From: Beverwykella pulmonaria
Taxonomy: Eukaryota; Ascomycota; Dothideomycetes; Pleosporales; Melanommataceae
Length of the DNA: 64,000 bases
Direction: 5' to 3'
Assembly: GCA_001599595.1 (NCBI GenBank)
Contig: BCHH01000014.1
Location: forward strand, 71,587 to 135,586
Under the pieces are notes generated by a model that saw nothing but the letters and a program-made list of their open reading frames with translations, ran no database searches and was not told where the DNA came from. The translations under genes and the position numbers were made by a program. Positions 34,883 to 46,129 of the stretch are shown one piece after another (position 1 is the stretch's first letter; every line of letters starts with the position of its first letter).

Positions 34883-35519
34883 CTGTAAGAAACGAGGCTG
34901 AGGTGCATTGGGATACGATGGAGTCTTTTTCACGGGGCGGAGAAGGCGTATGCACCACGTGTTCCATTTGTATCTGGCGATTTGTTATATGATATTTGAT
35001 ACTGATCTTAATCTCAAACCCTATATTCGAATCACGCAACGCATTCATTTGACGTAATGGTTCCTTCCGCTTCTTGTATTGCGGAACCCTTTACCGCTGT
35101 CAAGGTCTTACGCTTTGTACTACATGACAGCACCACGCTTAGTGTTTGGCTTCAGCTTAGGCAATTATTTTATTGTTTCAATTTGATAAAACACACAGAA
35201 TAATATGCAAGTTGATGGGGCACTCGCGGCTTCCGCTTGCTGCAGCCAGGCTGCTGCAGAGAACCCCTCTATCGGCTGAAAACCCCTCCATCGGTTGAGT
35301 CCCCCTCCATCAGCTGCGACATCTCCAGTTGTTTTGTGTCCCTTCACCTTCGTACCGCACTTAATTTCCTACAACAATTTCTAAATCTCTTGCTCCGTGC
35401 GAGATGTCGAGCGCTTAATTCTATTCTAAAAAAGCCGAGGTCACAAATCTTAGTTCCGAATTCGTACGCTTGAAGACCTTGTATCTTCGCCTACATCCGT
35501 AGAGCTCCTACCTGTGAGC
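34883..35519. other. Intergenic region and NLR upstream region
   Basis: 637 bp between the macro fusion gene and the NLR on the same strand. It contains three tandem copies of a roughly 20-bp unit (35261-35319). Confidence 0.6.
35261..35319. repeat. Three imperfect tandem copies of a ~20-bp unit upstream of the NLR gene
   Basis: Units GAACCCCTCTATCGGCTGAA, AACCCCTCCATCGGTTGAG and TCCCCCTCCATCAGCTGCGA lie head to tail about 200 bp before the NLR start. They may be binding sites or simple slippage. Confidence 0.7.
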
Positions 35520-38500
35520 ATGTCGAATCCTAAGGACTACACCGTCGGCTGGATCTGCGCTATAGCTACGGAATACGTTGCCGCTCGAGCTTTCCTTGAC
35601 ACAAAGCACGAAGAACCGGAATATGTGTCCCGTCATGATAACAACGACTATACACTAGGCCGGATTGGGAAACACAATGTCGTTATTGCTGTCTTGCCTG
35701 AGGGAGAATACGGCATTTCCTCTGCGGCAAGTGTTGCAAGAGACATGCTCCACAGCTTTCCCAATGTTAGAATTGGTCTAATGGTCGGCATTGGCGGTGG
35801 TGCGCCAAGTCCAAAGCATGATATCCGTCTAGGTGACATAGTTGTCAGCGCTCCTCGCGACGGGAAAGGTGGTGTGTTCCAGTATGACTTTGGCAAAGCT
35901 ATCCAAGATCAGAGCTTCCTACCAACGGGGTTCTTGAACCAGCCACCCATGGTCCTACGAGCTGCAATCAATGGACTGAAGGCGCAGTATGAGGACGAAG
36001 GCCATCAGCTTGATATCGCCATTAACAGTATTCTCGAGAAAAACAAAAGACTGCAGAAGAAGTACCAGCGACCGGATCCAAGTAGCGATAGGCTGTATCA
36101 AGCTGGAGTCACGCATCCTATAAATAATGAGGAGAGCTGTGCGGTAGCCTGTAGTAACAACCGGTTGAACTTGATACAGCGACACGAACGGGCCGAAGAC
36201 GAGGATAATCCAGCAATTCACTACGGTCTAATTGCTTCGGCGAACCAGTTGATGAAGAATGCTTTGCTTCGGGATAAATTTGCAACAGAAAACGACGTTC
36301 TGTGTTTTGAGATGGAAGCGGCAGGGCTGATGAACCAATTTCCCTGCCTAGTCATTCGTGGCATCTGCGACTACTCTGACACCCATAAGAACAAGGAATG
36401 GCAAGGATATGCAGCGATGGCGGCAGCTGCATACGCAAAAGATCTTCTCTGTCGAATTCATCCAAACAAGGTCGAGGCTGAGAGAAGGGTCAGCGATCTT
36501 CTGTCTGGCGGTTAGTTATCTCGAGCTCGCGTATAGAGGTATTTATGAGCATCTAACAATAAATGCAGTTCTTGACGTTGTATCGAGCACTAAAGCAAAT
36601 GTTGAAACAATGAGGCTCACCTTGCAGAACAATGAAGATCTTCATATTCTGAACTGGCTCACGCCAATCGATTACGGTCCTCAGCAAAGCGACTTCATCA
36701 GAACACGGCAGGAAGGAACGGGAACATGGCTGTTACGTACGAACAATTTCAACACGTGGCTCCACCAAAAAAGTAAAACTCTCTTCTGCTCAGGCATTCC
36801 AGGAGCGGGCAAGACGATTCTTGCATCTGTTGTCGTGGATCACCTCAGCTCTAAATTCAGAAATGATCGTAGTGTCGGCATTGCATATGTATATTGCAAC
36901 TTCCGACAGCAACAGCAGCAAAAGCCCGAAGATCTGCTCTTGAGTCTTCTTAAGCAGTTACTCCAAAAGCAAGCGTCCATACCTGAAAGCGTTAGGACAC
37001 TTTATGAACTCCATAGTAACCTGCGAACCCGGCCATTATTTAGCGAAATTCTGAAAGTCTTGAAGTCCGTCGCCACTCAGTATTCACGAGCCCTCATTAT
37101 AGTCGATGCGCTTGATGAATGCGGCGTTTCGGATGGTGAACGCGAGACCTTCCTATCAGCGATTTTTGACTTACAAGACGAGACGATGGCAAATCTCTTT
37201 GTTACTTCTCGTATTAACGATAATATTGCAAAGAGATTTAAAACCGCCCTTTCTCTCCAGATCTATGCGAAGAAGGAAGATGTTGAGAGTTATCTGAACA
37301 GCAAGATGTCACTTCTGCAGTCCGATATTTTGGATAACGACCTTCGAGAAAGGATAAAAAGGGAAGTCGTCGGAGCTGTTGATGGAATGTAGGTGAAAAA
37401 TCTCCCTTAAGCCCCGTATAAATTTATTTTAACATTGATGTTAGGTTCCTCCTTGCACAACTACACATGAATACTCTTATGGACCAGCCAACAAAGGGAG
37501 ATATTAAACAAGCTTTGCAGCATATAGCTAAGGGCACAGATGGATTAAACAAGACTTACGAGCGGACGATGAAGAGAATTAATGCTCAGGGAAGTCGCGT
37601 TCGAGAACTCGCACACCGTATTCTGGGGTGGATCATCCATGCCAAAAGGCCACTCTCCACTGCAGAGCTTCGACACGCCCTTGCTGTCAGACCACGTGCA
37701 ACAGAGTTGGATGAAGATTACCTTCCAAGTATTCAAGTCCTACGATCAGTGTGCGCCGGATTGGTCACTATTGATGAGCAGAGTGGAATCGTCCGCTTAG
37801 TCCACTATACAACACATCAATATTTTGAGTGTACATGGTTTGTCTGGTTTCCTGATGCCCAGATAGACATCACAAATGTCTGCCTCACCTACTTATCATT
37901 CAATGTTTTTGATGCGGGCTTCTGTCAATCCAATGAAGAGTTTGAGGAACGATTGCGGACATATGTTCTCTACGACTATGCATCACGAAACTGGGGCTAT
38001 CATGCCCGCACAGCGTCGATTGAGGAAGAGTTAATTCTCGGCCTTTTAATGAGTAAAGAGAAAGTCTCTGCCGCTAGCCAAGGGATGATGGCTTCCGGGG
38101 GCTACTATCACCACAGTCAAAGTGTGCCAAGGAATATGACAGGGGTACACATTGCAGCATATTTTGGACTAAAGGGGACGATAATGAATCTATTGAATAA
38201 TGGGTATGACCCAAATCTTCCGGATTCTTACGGTCAGACGCCGCTATCATGGGCAACAGAGCATGGCCATGAGGACATAGTGAAGTTGCTGCTTGAGAAG
38301 GACGGTGTTGACTCGAATTCCAAGGATAACTATGGTCGGACGCCGCTATGGGTAGCTGTAGAGAGGCAACATGGTACTATTGTAGAGCTTCTACTTGCGA
38401 CGGACGGTGTCGACCTAAACTCAAGGGACAAAAGTGGTCGCACGCCGTTATGGTTAGCGGTAGAGAAGCAGTGTGATACTATTGTAAAACTTCTACTCGC

Positions 38501-39029
38501 GAAAAACGGCGTCGACCCAAACTCTAGGGACAAAAAAGGTCGCACGCCGTTATGGTTAGCGGTAAAGAAGCAGTATGATACTATTATAAAGCTCCTACTC
38601 GCTACGGACGGCGTCGACCCCAATTCAAAGCATAGATTTGGTTGGACGCCGCTGTCATTGGCTATGCAAGAAGGGCATGAGTCTACAGCGAAGCTATTCC
38701 TCATAGCGGACAGCGTTGACCCAAACTCCAAGGATAGCAAATGTCGAACACTGCTGTGGCTAGCAATAGAGAGGGGACATGAAGCCGTAGTGAAGCTGCT
38801 ACTGGCGAGGGATGGCATCGACCCGAACTCCAGGGACAAATTCGGTCGGACGCCGCTGTGGTTAGCCATAGAGAAGGGACATGAAGCCATAGTAAAGTTG
38901 CTGCTCGCGACGGACGGCATTGACCCGAATTTCAAGCACAAATTCGGTCGGACGCCGCTGCGGTTAGCTATGGAGAAGGGACATGAAGAAATAGTAAAGC
39001 TGTTGCTCACGGCGAAAGGTGTTGTCTGA
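35520..39029 (+). CDS. PNP-NACHT-ankyrin NLR-like (STAND) receptor
   Basis: Fungal NLR-like protein of 1131 aa. The N-terminal nucleoside-phosphorylase-like (PNP_UDP) domain spans about residues 5-315 ([45 protein letters not shown]). The NACHT NTPase has Walker A GIPGAGKT (about 406) and Walker [11 protein letters not shown] (about 506), then a winged-helix-type region ending [10 protein letters not shown]. Nine ankyrin repeats run from about 833 to the end. Exons: 35520-36510, 36569-37388, 37445-39029; introns 58 and 56 nt. The start is the ATG at 35520; an in-frame GTG lies just upstream. Such proteins are established candidates for heterokaryon incompatibility and innate recognition: ankyrins sense, NACHT oligomerises, and the PNP-type domain is the presumed effector. 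Related PNP enzymes in bacterial defence can cleave ATP; whether this one does is unknown. Confidence 0.93.
38130..39026 (+). repeat. Ankyrin-coding tandem repeats, 102-bp period, nine units
   Basis: Units of 34 codons ([12 protein letters not shown]...VKLLLA...GVDPNS) follow one another without gaps. Units 3-5, 8 and 9 are very alike in DNA as well as protein, implying recent duplication or gene conversion. Confidence 0.9.
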
Positions 39030-40422
39030 AGGGACATGTTCTTGGGTTTCAGGTCAGTGGCGTCTTTCGTAAGATCGACGTCCTTTCAGTCCTCTATGGG
39101 CTTCATGAAAACCTGTGTTGTGTATGTACAGAAATTAAGCAGTCCTAAAAAGTATGAGGATGAGCAATTTGAACGAGTGGTGCTCTACTGTATGAGTAAT
39201 TCACGTTTTTGCATTTAAAGAAGCATAAGCTCAGTCTTCGTCTTTGACCTCTTAACTAGTACGATATTACATATTCATGCATTTGACTCTATGCCTTTGG
39301 ATCTCGAGAGGCTAATATAAGGTGGAAAATCTCCGCAGAGACGGCATGATTGAGCTGTATGCTACGCCCATCGGCTCTATTGCTCCTGATCTCGAGGTCA
39401 ACAACCTCCCGCCAACCCTCCTCCCCAATGGGTCCATTCAGCTGTATAGATTGACCGTCTGCCACATTATCAACAACAATCCGCGAGGTGGTAGGGCTTC
39501 CCCCCGCAGGAGCGTCCATAGAATCATTCGCAGGATCGTTTCCTGGAGGGCTTGCGGCGGCATTTGGATCATTGGTGGAGGGAGTCATTTCGTTTGGCAA
39601 TGGATGTAACTTCGGTATTAGTTAGAAATACCGTATCATAGTCTCTTCAGGTATTGCCACTTTTAAGGTGTTAGGTAGCTAAGGCATACCTTGTACGGTA
39701 GAGATGAGTCCTGAAGCAGCTCAGAAATCTCCAGTCTTCGTCTTTCACTTAAGCCTTTGGTGAAGGGACAATTAATGACAGTGGTAAGACTTAAACTTGT
39801 TATTTTTAAGCGTGTTGTCTAATTTCCTTCTGCTATTAGAGGGTGTTAGTGGAATTTTTGCCAAATTCTTGGCGCGACAGCAACCCCGCAACCCCGCAGC
39901 GGCCAACAGGATGGCTGTCCACAACTGGCTACATATGTAAGCGGCACTTTTACAAAAAATGTCAGTATTGAAAGGACATATCGTTCATTATTGCCGCCTC
40001 ATGTAGGGAGCCTAGCCGAGCCGCTCTGGCCATGCCCTTGTGAGGTAACGGTTCTGTAGGCATAGTCAAGGTTAAGTTAGATCATAAGACTGAGGGAGGG
40101 ACGTTACTACACTTTGTATAAAACTGTTTTACTTTTATATAGCGAGTTGTACGGAACGGATTGGCGCTGCCAACTTTCTCAGTCACATAGATACTCGATT
40201 AGACTGTCAATAAGTAGCCTATAGAGCTGTTCGATCAAGTAAGAAAGGATACCTCAGCGTTGCCACTTCAGTAAAATCTCAACAGCACTCTGTTCCAATG
40301 GTGTACAGCTCCATTACGATACGACTTTCCCATCAGTACGAAACCGGGTATAATTAAAGTGTGCGAAACTCAATATTTGTACAGCGAAGATTTTCAATCT
40401 CTCGAAAGCGGCTTCTCCTCTA
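39030..40422. other. Intergenic region, NLR / CDF transporter (convergent)
   Basis: About 1.4 kb, AT-rich in part. It includes one small possible reading frame (39289-39588, minus strand), listed separately. No mobile element recognised. Confidence 0.5.
39289..39588 (-). CDS. Possible small protein or gene remnant with duplicated ADGxSIQLN motif
   Basis: A 99-codon reading frame from ATG 39588 to the stop at 39289. It is Asn/Asp/Pro-rich at first, then carries the same short motif twice (VADGQSIQLN and RADGRSIQLN) 25 residues apart. I do not recognise the family and see no clear splice partners. It could be the tail exon of a lost gene next to the NLR, or chance. Confidence 0.3.
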   Translation of the reverse strand: MTPSTNDPNAAASPPGNDPANDSMDAPAGGSPTTSRIVVDNVADGQSIQLNGPIGEEGWREVVDLEIRSNRADGRSIQLNHAVSAEIFHLILASRDPKA

Positions 40423-42271
40423 TCATTCCTGCTGCGACATGTGTGTCGGCAAATTGTACCCCGTGTAATCGATGTGTACAAATGCTCTGTCCACATAGGG
40501 TATACTTTCTGCACCTTATCAGCACTCATCACCGCATTTCCATTCTCGCAGACTTACCTAAGACATATTGCAGCGACTCCCCCAAATCATGGCTATCCCT
40601 CAGACTCGTATGCTCATCGACGACAATATCGACCTCAACATTCAACTTATCGCCAGCATGATACGCCTGGATACCCTGAATCTGCTTGATCGTCTTCGCG
40701 AACCGCATCGTCATGTACAAAAGGATGTTGCGCTCATCGGCTGAAGCAGCGGCGCCGGTAAGATTGCGGATGTGCGTTGCGGATGTGCGTGACCAATTGA
40801 AAATTACGTAGCAGGAGAGCACGAGGCCGCCCAGGGCGTCGAGCCACCATATGCGGGCGTAGTAACCGACTGCATTTGTGAGCGCGAAAATGGGGTAGAG
40901 GATGAGGGGTAGGTACCGAGGGGGAAGATGATACTGAAGATATTGAACACGACGTCGGTTTCAGCGTCCTTGGCCAGGGCTTGCACGCTGGAGTTACGTA
41001 TGAGCCGGCAGTAGAGCCAGCAAAGGGCTTTAATCACAACGGTAGAGGCCATGATGACGATGGCGGGGATCGTTAGTTGAACGATGGTGAAGTCGTTGCC
41101 TGTTAGGCGGGAGAAGCCCTCGATGGCGACTTGGAAGAAGGATGTGATCATGATGACGGAGAAGACCTGCGAGAAAGATCAGCAAGCATGCGATATAGGA
41201 AAGCGGTGGAAGCCATACCAGCACCCCGATGGGCTCCAGTCGCCGTCTCCCCACAGGATAGGCGTATTGGTCCTGTCTTGCTATCATCCACGATGTCAGC
41301 CCCACGATTCCCGTGCTAATGAAGTCCAAGACGGCATCGACCAAGCTGGCGATGACGGAAAGCGACGAAGTCATGACGGCGACGATGATCTTCAAGATCA
41401 AGAGCACCGTGTTGGCAGCGAGGTTGAGATAGAGTGCGAATCGCACCACAGGGCTATCGCTGTCTTCGTCCTCTTCGGGCAGCCAGTCGGGCATGCTGAT
41501 GCGCGACGATCCAGGCTCGTCGTCCTCGGTGGCAAGTAGCGGCGTCTGTTCGTCTGCGTCGGGGACTTTGTAGAGGTTCTTGGGGGTGCGCTTGACCTTG
41601 ACTTGGGAGCCGTTGCTGCCCTGGGACGTCGCACTGGGGGGCGGCGTGTCCACGCCGCCGTATGCATGCGGGGTAAGAAGACCAGGCGTGGTGGTGTTGG
41701 GGGACGGCACCTCTTCGGTGATGGTGGTGGGGATGTTGACGTTGCTGTTGGACTCGTGGTTGCTGTACTCCTGGATCAGGTTGTGGGGCAGCGACGAGTC
41801 GAGCAGGCGGTCGATGTACATGTAATGCTGGATGAGATAGTTATTCCGCTCGTAGTATTGGCGAATCGGCTTCTTCATCTTCTTGAGCTCCTCGTCCGTC
41901 TTGAAGTAGCGCTCCCACTTGTATCTCGGGTTCGAGTTGCCAATCAGCCGCTGGCTCCGCATCTGGGGCGTGTTGAGCACCTGTTCACCGACACTCATCC
42001 GCCGCGCCGCATCTCTGTCCATGCACCCCGCAAACCCGTATCGGAGGCTTTCAATGTCGTCTTCATCGTCGGACAGACTGCCTCGGCGGTTGCGGATCGT
42101 CGACGGCCGGCGCGAGAGCAGAGAGGGGAGGGTCTGGCCGCGCGTAGAAAAGGCGCTGGATGGCTCTGCGGAGAGAGGCAGGAAGCTCTTGAGCCCGAGG
42201 AGGCGGAGGCTCGAGGCGCTGTGGTTGCGGGGCAGACTTGATTTCGCGGGCGAGCTGGAGAGGTCGGCCAT
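40423..42271 (-). CDS. Cation diffusion facilitator transporter, Mn-type
   Basis: Membrane metal/proton antiporter of the CDF family, 566 aa. A long cytosolic N-terminus (about 270 residues, Ser/Pro-rich) precedes six hydrophobic helices and a C-terminal metal-binding cytosolic domain (RFAKTIKQIQGIQAYHAGDKLNVEVDI split across the usual beta strands). TM2 carries D312-x3-D316 (VDAVLDF), the Mn-CDF signature, instead of the HxxxD of zinc carriers; TM5 has D445 (WWLDALGG). Exons: 42271-41219, 41166-40917, 40869-40558, 40508-40423; introns 53, 47 and 49 nt. The last exon was found by its match to the family C-terminus (IPYVDRAFVHIDY, NLPTHMSQQE). The start ATG gives MADLSSS. The compartment is not shown; fungal Mn-CDFs act in Golgi, vacuole or other internal membranes. 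Confidence 0.93.
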
Positions 42272-42715
42272 GGCTGCAGGTCGGCAGGGCGTCGCCACTC
42301 AACTTGGGTTGCGATAAGAGGCTTGGTGGGGCGAAGGCAGGTTTAAAGAGACAATTAGGAGCTCCAGCGCGCGCTTTCCATGGTTGATTTGTTGTGCGGG
42401 ATTTGAAGGATGAGAAGGGACTTGCGGGTAAGGTTTTGCTTCTTATGAGGTGGGTCCACGGTTCGACATCACCGTCACTACTGCAATGCTTGCCGAAAGG
42501 CCCAAGCTCCTTCGCTAATCTCATATTGGAATGCCGATCGTCCGAGCTGCAACTCACTACGAGCAACAGGTCTACTCGTGCGCTACATATCTAATGCATC
42601 CCAATAGCACCCTACTCTATCTATTCGCGAGGTATTTCGACTCAAAAAAAAAAGCATGATTTGCCAAATTCTGAGATCAGAGATAGGGTTGGTGGAGCTA
42701 GGTGTTTGAATTTAA
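42272..42715. other. Upstream region of the CDF transporter gene
   Basis: 444 bp of promoter and 5' leader. No other feature seen. Confidence 0.6.
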
Positions 42716-43629
42716 TCATATACCGAAGCCACTCAAGCCACCATCGCTCGTATTAGGCGAGTACTGATCGAGGAACAATTCGTCCTTCTCAACCGCAACG
42801 ACAAAGCCCCTTCTGGCAACCGCAATTGTGTTTTGTACGGCCAGGTCCTTCGCCCACTCGCCAGAATCGTGTATTCCTGGCCAGGCACTACCTCTTCCCA
42901 AGCCCTTCGTAATCTGCTGAACTTTCTGCCATGTCGATCACAAGCTGATGGTATTTGGCGGCACATTTCTAGTTCTTCCCAAAGCGCCTCTCCATCTCGT
43001 CGAGGTCGTAGAGAGGTTTGGCGTGGCGTTCTCGTCGAAAAGGTAATTCGGGATTTGGCTGGCTTAGTGAATCTCCGCTTTCCGCAGACACCCGGGTGGC
43101 AAATACTCCAAAGGCCCAAATTAGGGGTTGCTGGTCTGGGACACTGGTGCTTGCGTGTAGGCCTGCTGGAAAAAGACCATGAATGTGGCCTTGGATACGT
43201 CGGTCAACGTTACAGACCGCTCTTCAGATCCCTCAACTAAAGGTAGAGAAGCAAAATCAACAAAGTGTCCAAAATTGAGGGTTTAGCACATCTTCTTAGA
43301 GCGCACAAACTATGTCCAAGATACCCAATAGCATCTTGCACATACCGGTACTTTGAAGTACAGTTTCAGGAATCAGAATCTGCATTTACGTACTCCACCT
43401 TCACAAGCACCGCGAAAGTATCCAGACAGGGATGATAAATCTTCTTGTGGGCAACCATTGCAACTCCTGGCTCAACCACATAGATGGCCACGATTTCACT
43501 GTTCATTGACTTGGAAAAATCAATCGAGGAGGAGGGTACATGCATACGGGACAAAAACGATACATAAGAAGAACTACTTACGCTAACGTATATATAGCTG
43601 CGTTGGTTGCAAAATTCGCAGTTCAACAA
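42716..43629 (-). pseudogene. Decayed multi-exon gene, family unknown
   Basis: Minus-strand pieces read like one protein spread over different frames. An upstream piece (43366-43510) has VAIYVVEPGVAMVAHKK. After a plausible acceptor (CTTTAG near 43240) come SVTLTDVSKATFMVFFQQ, then in-frame stops around GPLEYLPPGCLRK. A frame change follows to PLYDLDEMERRFGKN, and a final segment to 42716 contains WAKDLAVQNTIAVARRG and VVAVEKDELFLDQYSP. At least two internal stops and two frame changes argue for decay rather than unusual splicing. Sequencing error or more introns could explain part of it. Confidence 0.4.
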
Positions 43630-43890
43630 GACACGTCATGGCGCTAAATCTAGAGGCGAGCACTGCAGTATATATATGTGCAGTACATGCCAAAAATATA
43701 AAAGCGATTACCGTCATGAGGTGAATGCCAAACACGCGACAGCACGTGATCAGATATTAGTCCTAACTAGGTTAGGTGTCTTGGCTTGCCGCACAATCCA
43801 GAAGCGAACCTAGATAATTCCCGCCCTGCAGTTAGCAACACCTCCAACGACAACTCCACCGGTATTTCGACAGTCTCACCAACAGTCACG

Positions 43891-44183
43891 ATGCCGGTAT
43901 GCAGCGCCTGCCACGGCCTCCGCCTATTGATCCTACGATAATTCTAACACCCCGCAGTCCCAAAAGTCCTTCCGCACCAAGCAGAAGCTTGCGAAAGCGC
44001 AGAAGCAGAACCGACCCATCCCACAATGGATCCGTCTGCGAACGAACAACACCATTAGGTACCACGACTCCTTCATCCTCCCTTAGAATTCCGCAGGCCT
44101 GGAGAATTTTGGCAGGGTTAACAAGCTGTGATAGATACAATGCCAAGCGACGACATTGGCGCAAGACCCGCATCGGCATCTAG
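43891..44183 (+). CDS. RPL39: 60S ribosomal protein eL39
   Basis: A 51-residue basic protein of the large subunit that lines the nascent-peptide exit tunnel. Three exons: 43891-43896 (only ATG CCG), 43958-44058 and 44135-44183; introns 61 and 76 nt with consensus ends and a TTCTAACAC branch site in intron 1. The joined protein starts [19 protein letters not shown] and ends [11 protein letters not shown], matching eL39 along its whole length. It is too split to appear as a simple ORF. Adjacent reading frames on both strands are shadows of it. Confidence 0.97.
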
Positions 44184-44773
44184 ACGACTCGCCCAATCCT
44201 CCTCTCTCTCGATTCTCGATCTCGATCTCTTCAACCACAATGCACATGGTACGGGAACGGATTCTACGGTGGCGGACGAGCTGCGGAAGGCATGGGGACG
44301 ACATCTGTCATGGCGGGTGGCGGACATTTTTTCACCGGGCCCTGTGGCACGAAACTCTGGCGCTTTGGGAATGAAAATACGACAGTTTTCTAGGCTGTGG
44401 AATGAATGCACTCAGAATCCATGAAATGAAATGAGTTGGGTGAAATGAGTCGAATGTCTTCATACAGGTTCTCTATTTGGACGATGCGAATCTCCAACGT
44501 GCTCGTTAAACAAAAGCTCATAACCATACCGCGCTGCCCCTAGTACCGTATCCCTTTCCCCTTTACGAGCGAAGAATGAAGGCCATAGCAATAGGCGCAC
44601 TTAGGCTCTGTACCTGTGTGTAGCCCATGACGGCGAACCGCGCAGCAACGCGATCCCCTTTAGTCTATACCCTGATCAGCCCAGACCAACTTACAGCCAC
44701 TGTGTTCTGCATACCCACAACACGCCCGACACTATCCCATCAAGCCACGGTTCCACCAATGATCGGGCCCACC
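44184..44773. other. Intergenic region, RPL39 / NTA1 (convergent)
   Basis: 590 bp of 3' flanks. Overlapping ORFs on both strands have no coding signature. Confidence 0.6.
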
Positions 44774-45690
44774 CTATCGGCTGCGCACCTGGAACTTTGG
44801 CCGTTCATTTATATCTACGACCAGACACTTCTCCTCCGACTTTCCCAGTGTCTCATACAGACTGACTTCCCCTGCCTCGATCTTGAGCACCGTGGTGCTC
44901 CCCGCATAACACACCGTCTTTTCCATTCCGCATCGATTCGCCAGAATCACATACACGGGCGTCTCACTAGCCTTCTCCACTAACGGCTGGAATCTCTCCA
45001 CCCAATACGCTACGGTAGCAATGTCCGGCTGCGAAGGCTCCTGCATCAGCTCCTCGGGGGTCAGATGACAAAGCCAGGCCATGCTCACGCAGACAAGCGG
45101 GGAACTGCTATCCAAGGCTGTATTTGCGAACTCGTAGTCTTCCCACGGGGCAACGAACTTGTACGGATTGATATCCATGCAAATACCCAGCGTGACCTGG
45201 CCCAGCGCTCCTAGCGGGCCGGAAAAGAAGCGGTCGGGGCCTTCAGAAGACCATGTTTCGTCGGTGTAGTAGAGGAAGGCCTTGCGGTAGTTGCTCAGGA
45301 TGACGCCAGTTGGTGAAACGGTTACGGTGGAGTTGTACTGCGTTTTAGGCTCGGACGCTGTGACCTCGGGGTACCCGACTGTCACGTGGCATTTGTAGTG
45401 AGCGGCTACTTGGATGGCCCACTGCGTGCTGATTCCCGATGTTGTGGGCTCGAGGTAGGGTGTGATTTCCTCTAGGGAGTGGAAGTTGTAACCTGAACCC
45501 AAGGTCAGCATGTGTGTATTGGGGGCGACAGCCTTCATACGCCGCACCTACCCGTAAACGCCATTTCGGGCAAGACGAGCCAATCTAAGTTCACGGGGAT
45601 CGCTGTCCGCTGAAGAATGTCTTCTGCCCTCCGGATGTTTTCTTGGACTTTGCCCATTTCTGGAGCGAATTGGAGGCATGCGATCTTCAT
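44774..45690 (-). CDS. NTA1: Protein N-terminal asparagine/glutamine amidohydrolase (nitrilase family)
   Basis: Deamidates N-terminal Asn/Gln to Asp/Glu, feeding the Arg/N-degron pathway. It is a 285-residue carbon-nitrogen hydrolase with the full catalytic triad in context: E42 (VLPEMAF), K117 (NYRKAFLYYTDE) and C151 (GICMDINPY). The YRK-FLYYTDE and CMDINPYKF segments are specific for Nta1 among nitrilases. Exons: 45690-45552 and 45492-44774; one 59-nt intron. The start is the ATG giving MKIACLQFAPE, the usual nitrilase N-terminus; nine further in-frame codons upstream start with a non-ATG. It is shorter than yeast Nta1 (457 aa), as in other filamentous fungi. Head-to-head with COQ8 across 439 bp. 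Confidence 0.92.
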
Positions 45691-46129
45691 CTTGGCGGCG
45701 AGCGTACGAATTCGCAAGAAGAACGAAGACTACCAAACTTTGAGGGAGGGAAGCGTGCAAAGTAAGTTTCAGTAGAACGTCTACGCCGCACCCATGTAGA
45801 CGAGAATTGGTAGTAGTGACCAATAAGAGTGACTGTGCGTGTTTTTCCCCAGTAGCCTCCGCGTGAACTGCTGTAACAGGACACAATGGGGGGACGTTGT
45901 GGCCAGCCTTATCGTAGCGGGGGCGAGTTGAAGTGGTGTAAAGTCACTAGCGTAGATAAAAGCCAGAACTCGCAGCCAATCACATGGTAGTACGATTTAG
46001 CTTAGCTTCAAGCGATGATGCTATGAACTTTTGCGACGACGCACCTCGAGGTTCTCCGAAGACGTCCGACCCCATCCCATGACGACCTCAATGGGTATTC
46101 AGTATCCGTAACAGGGGCAGGCTATCCCA
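45691..46129. promoter_or_regulatory. Divergent promoter region between NTA1 and COQ8
   Basis: 439 bp between two divergent start codons. No specific site recognised. Confidence 0.5.

Noticed and set aside
38330..39037. 235-codon minus-strand ORF with regular repeats
   Set aside because: Antisense shadow of the ankyrin repeats; its periodicity is inherited from the 102-bp units.
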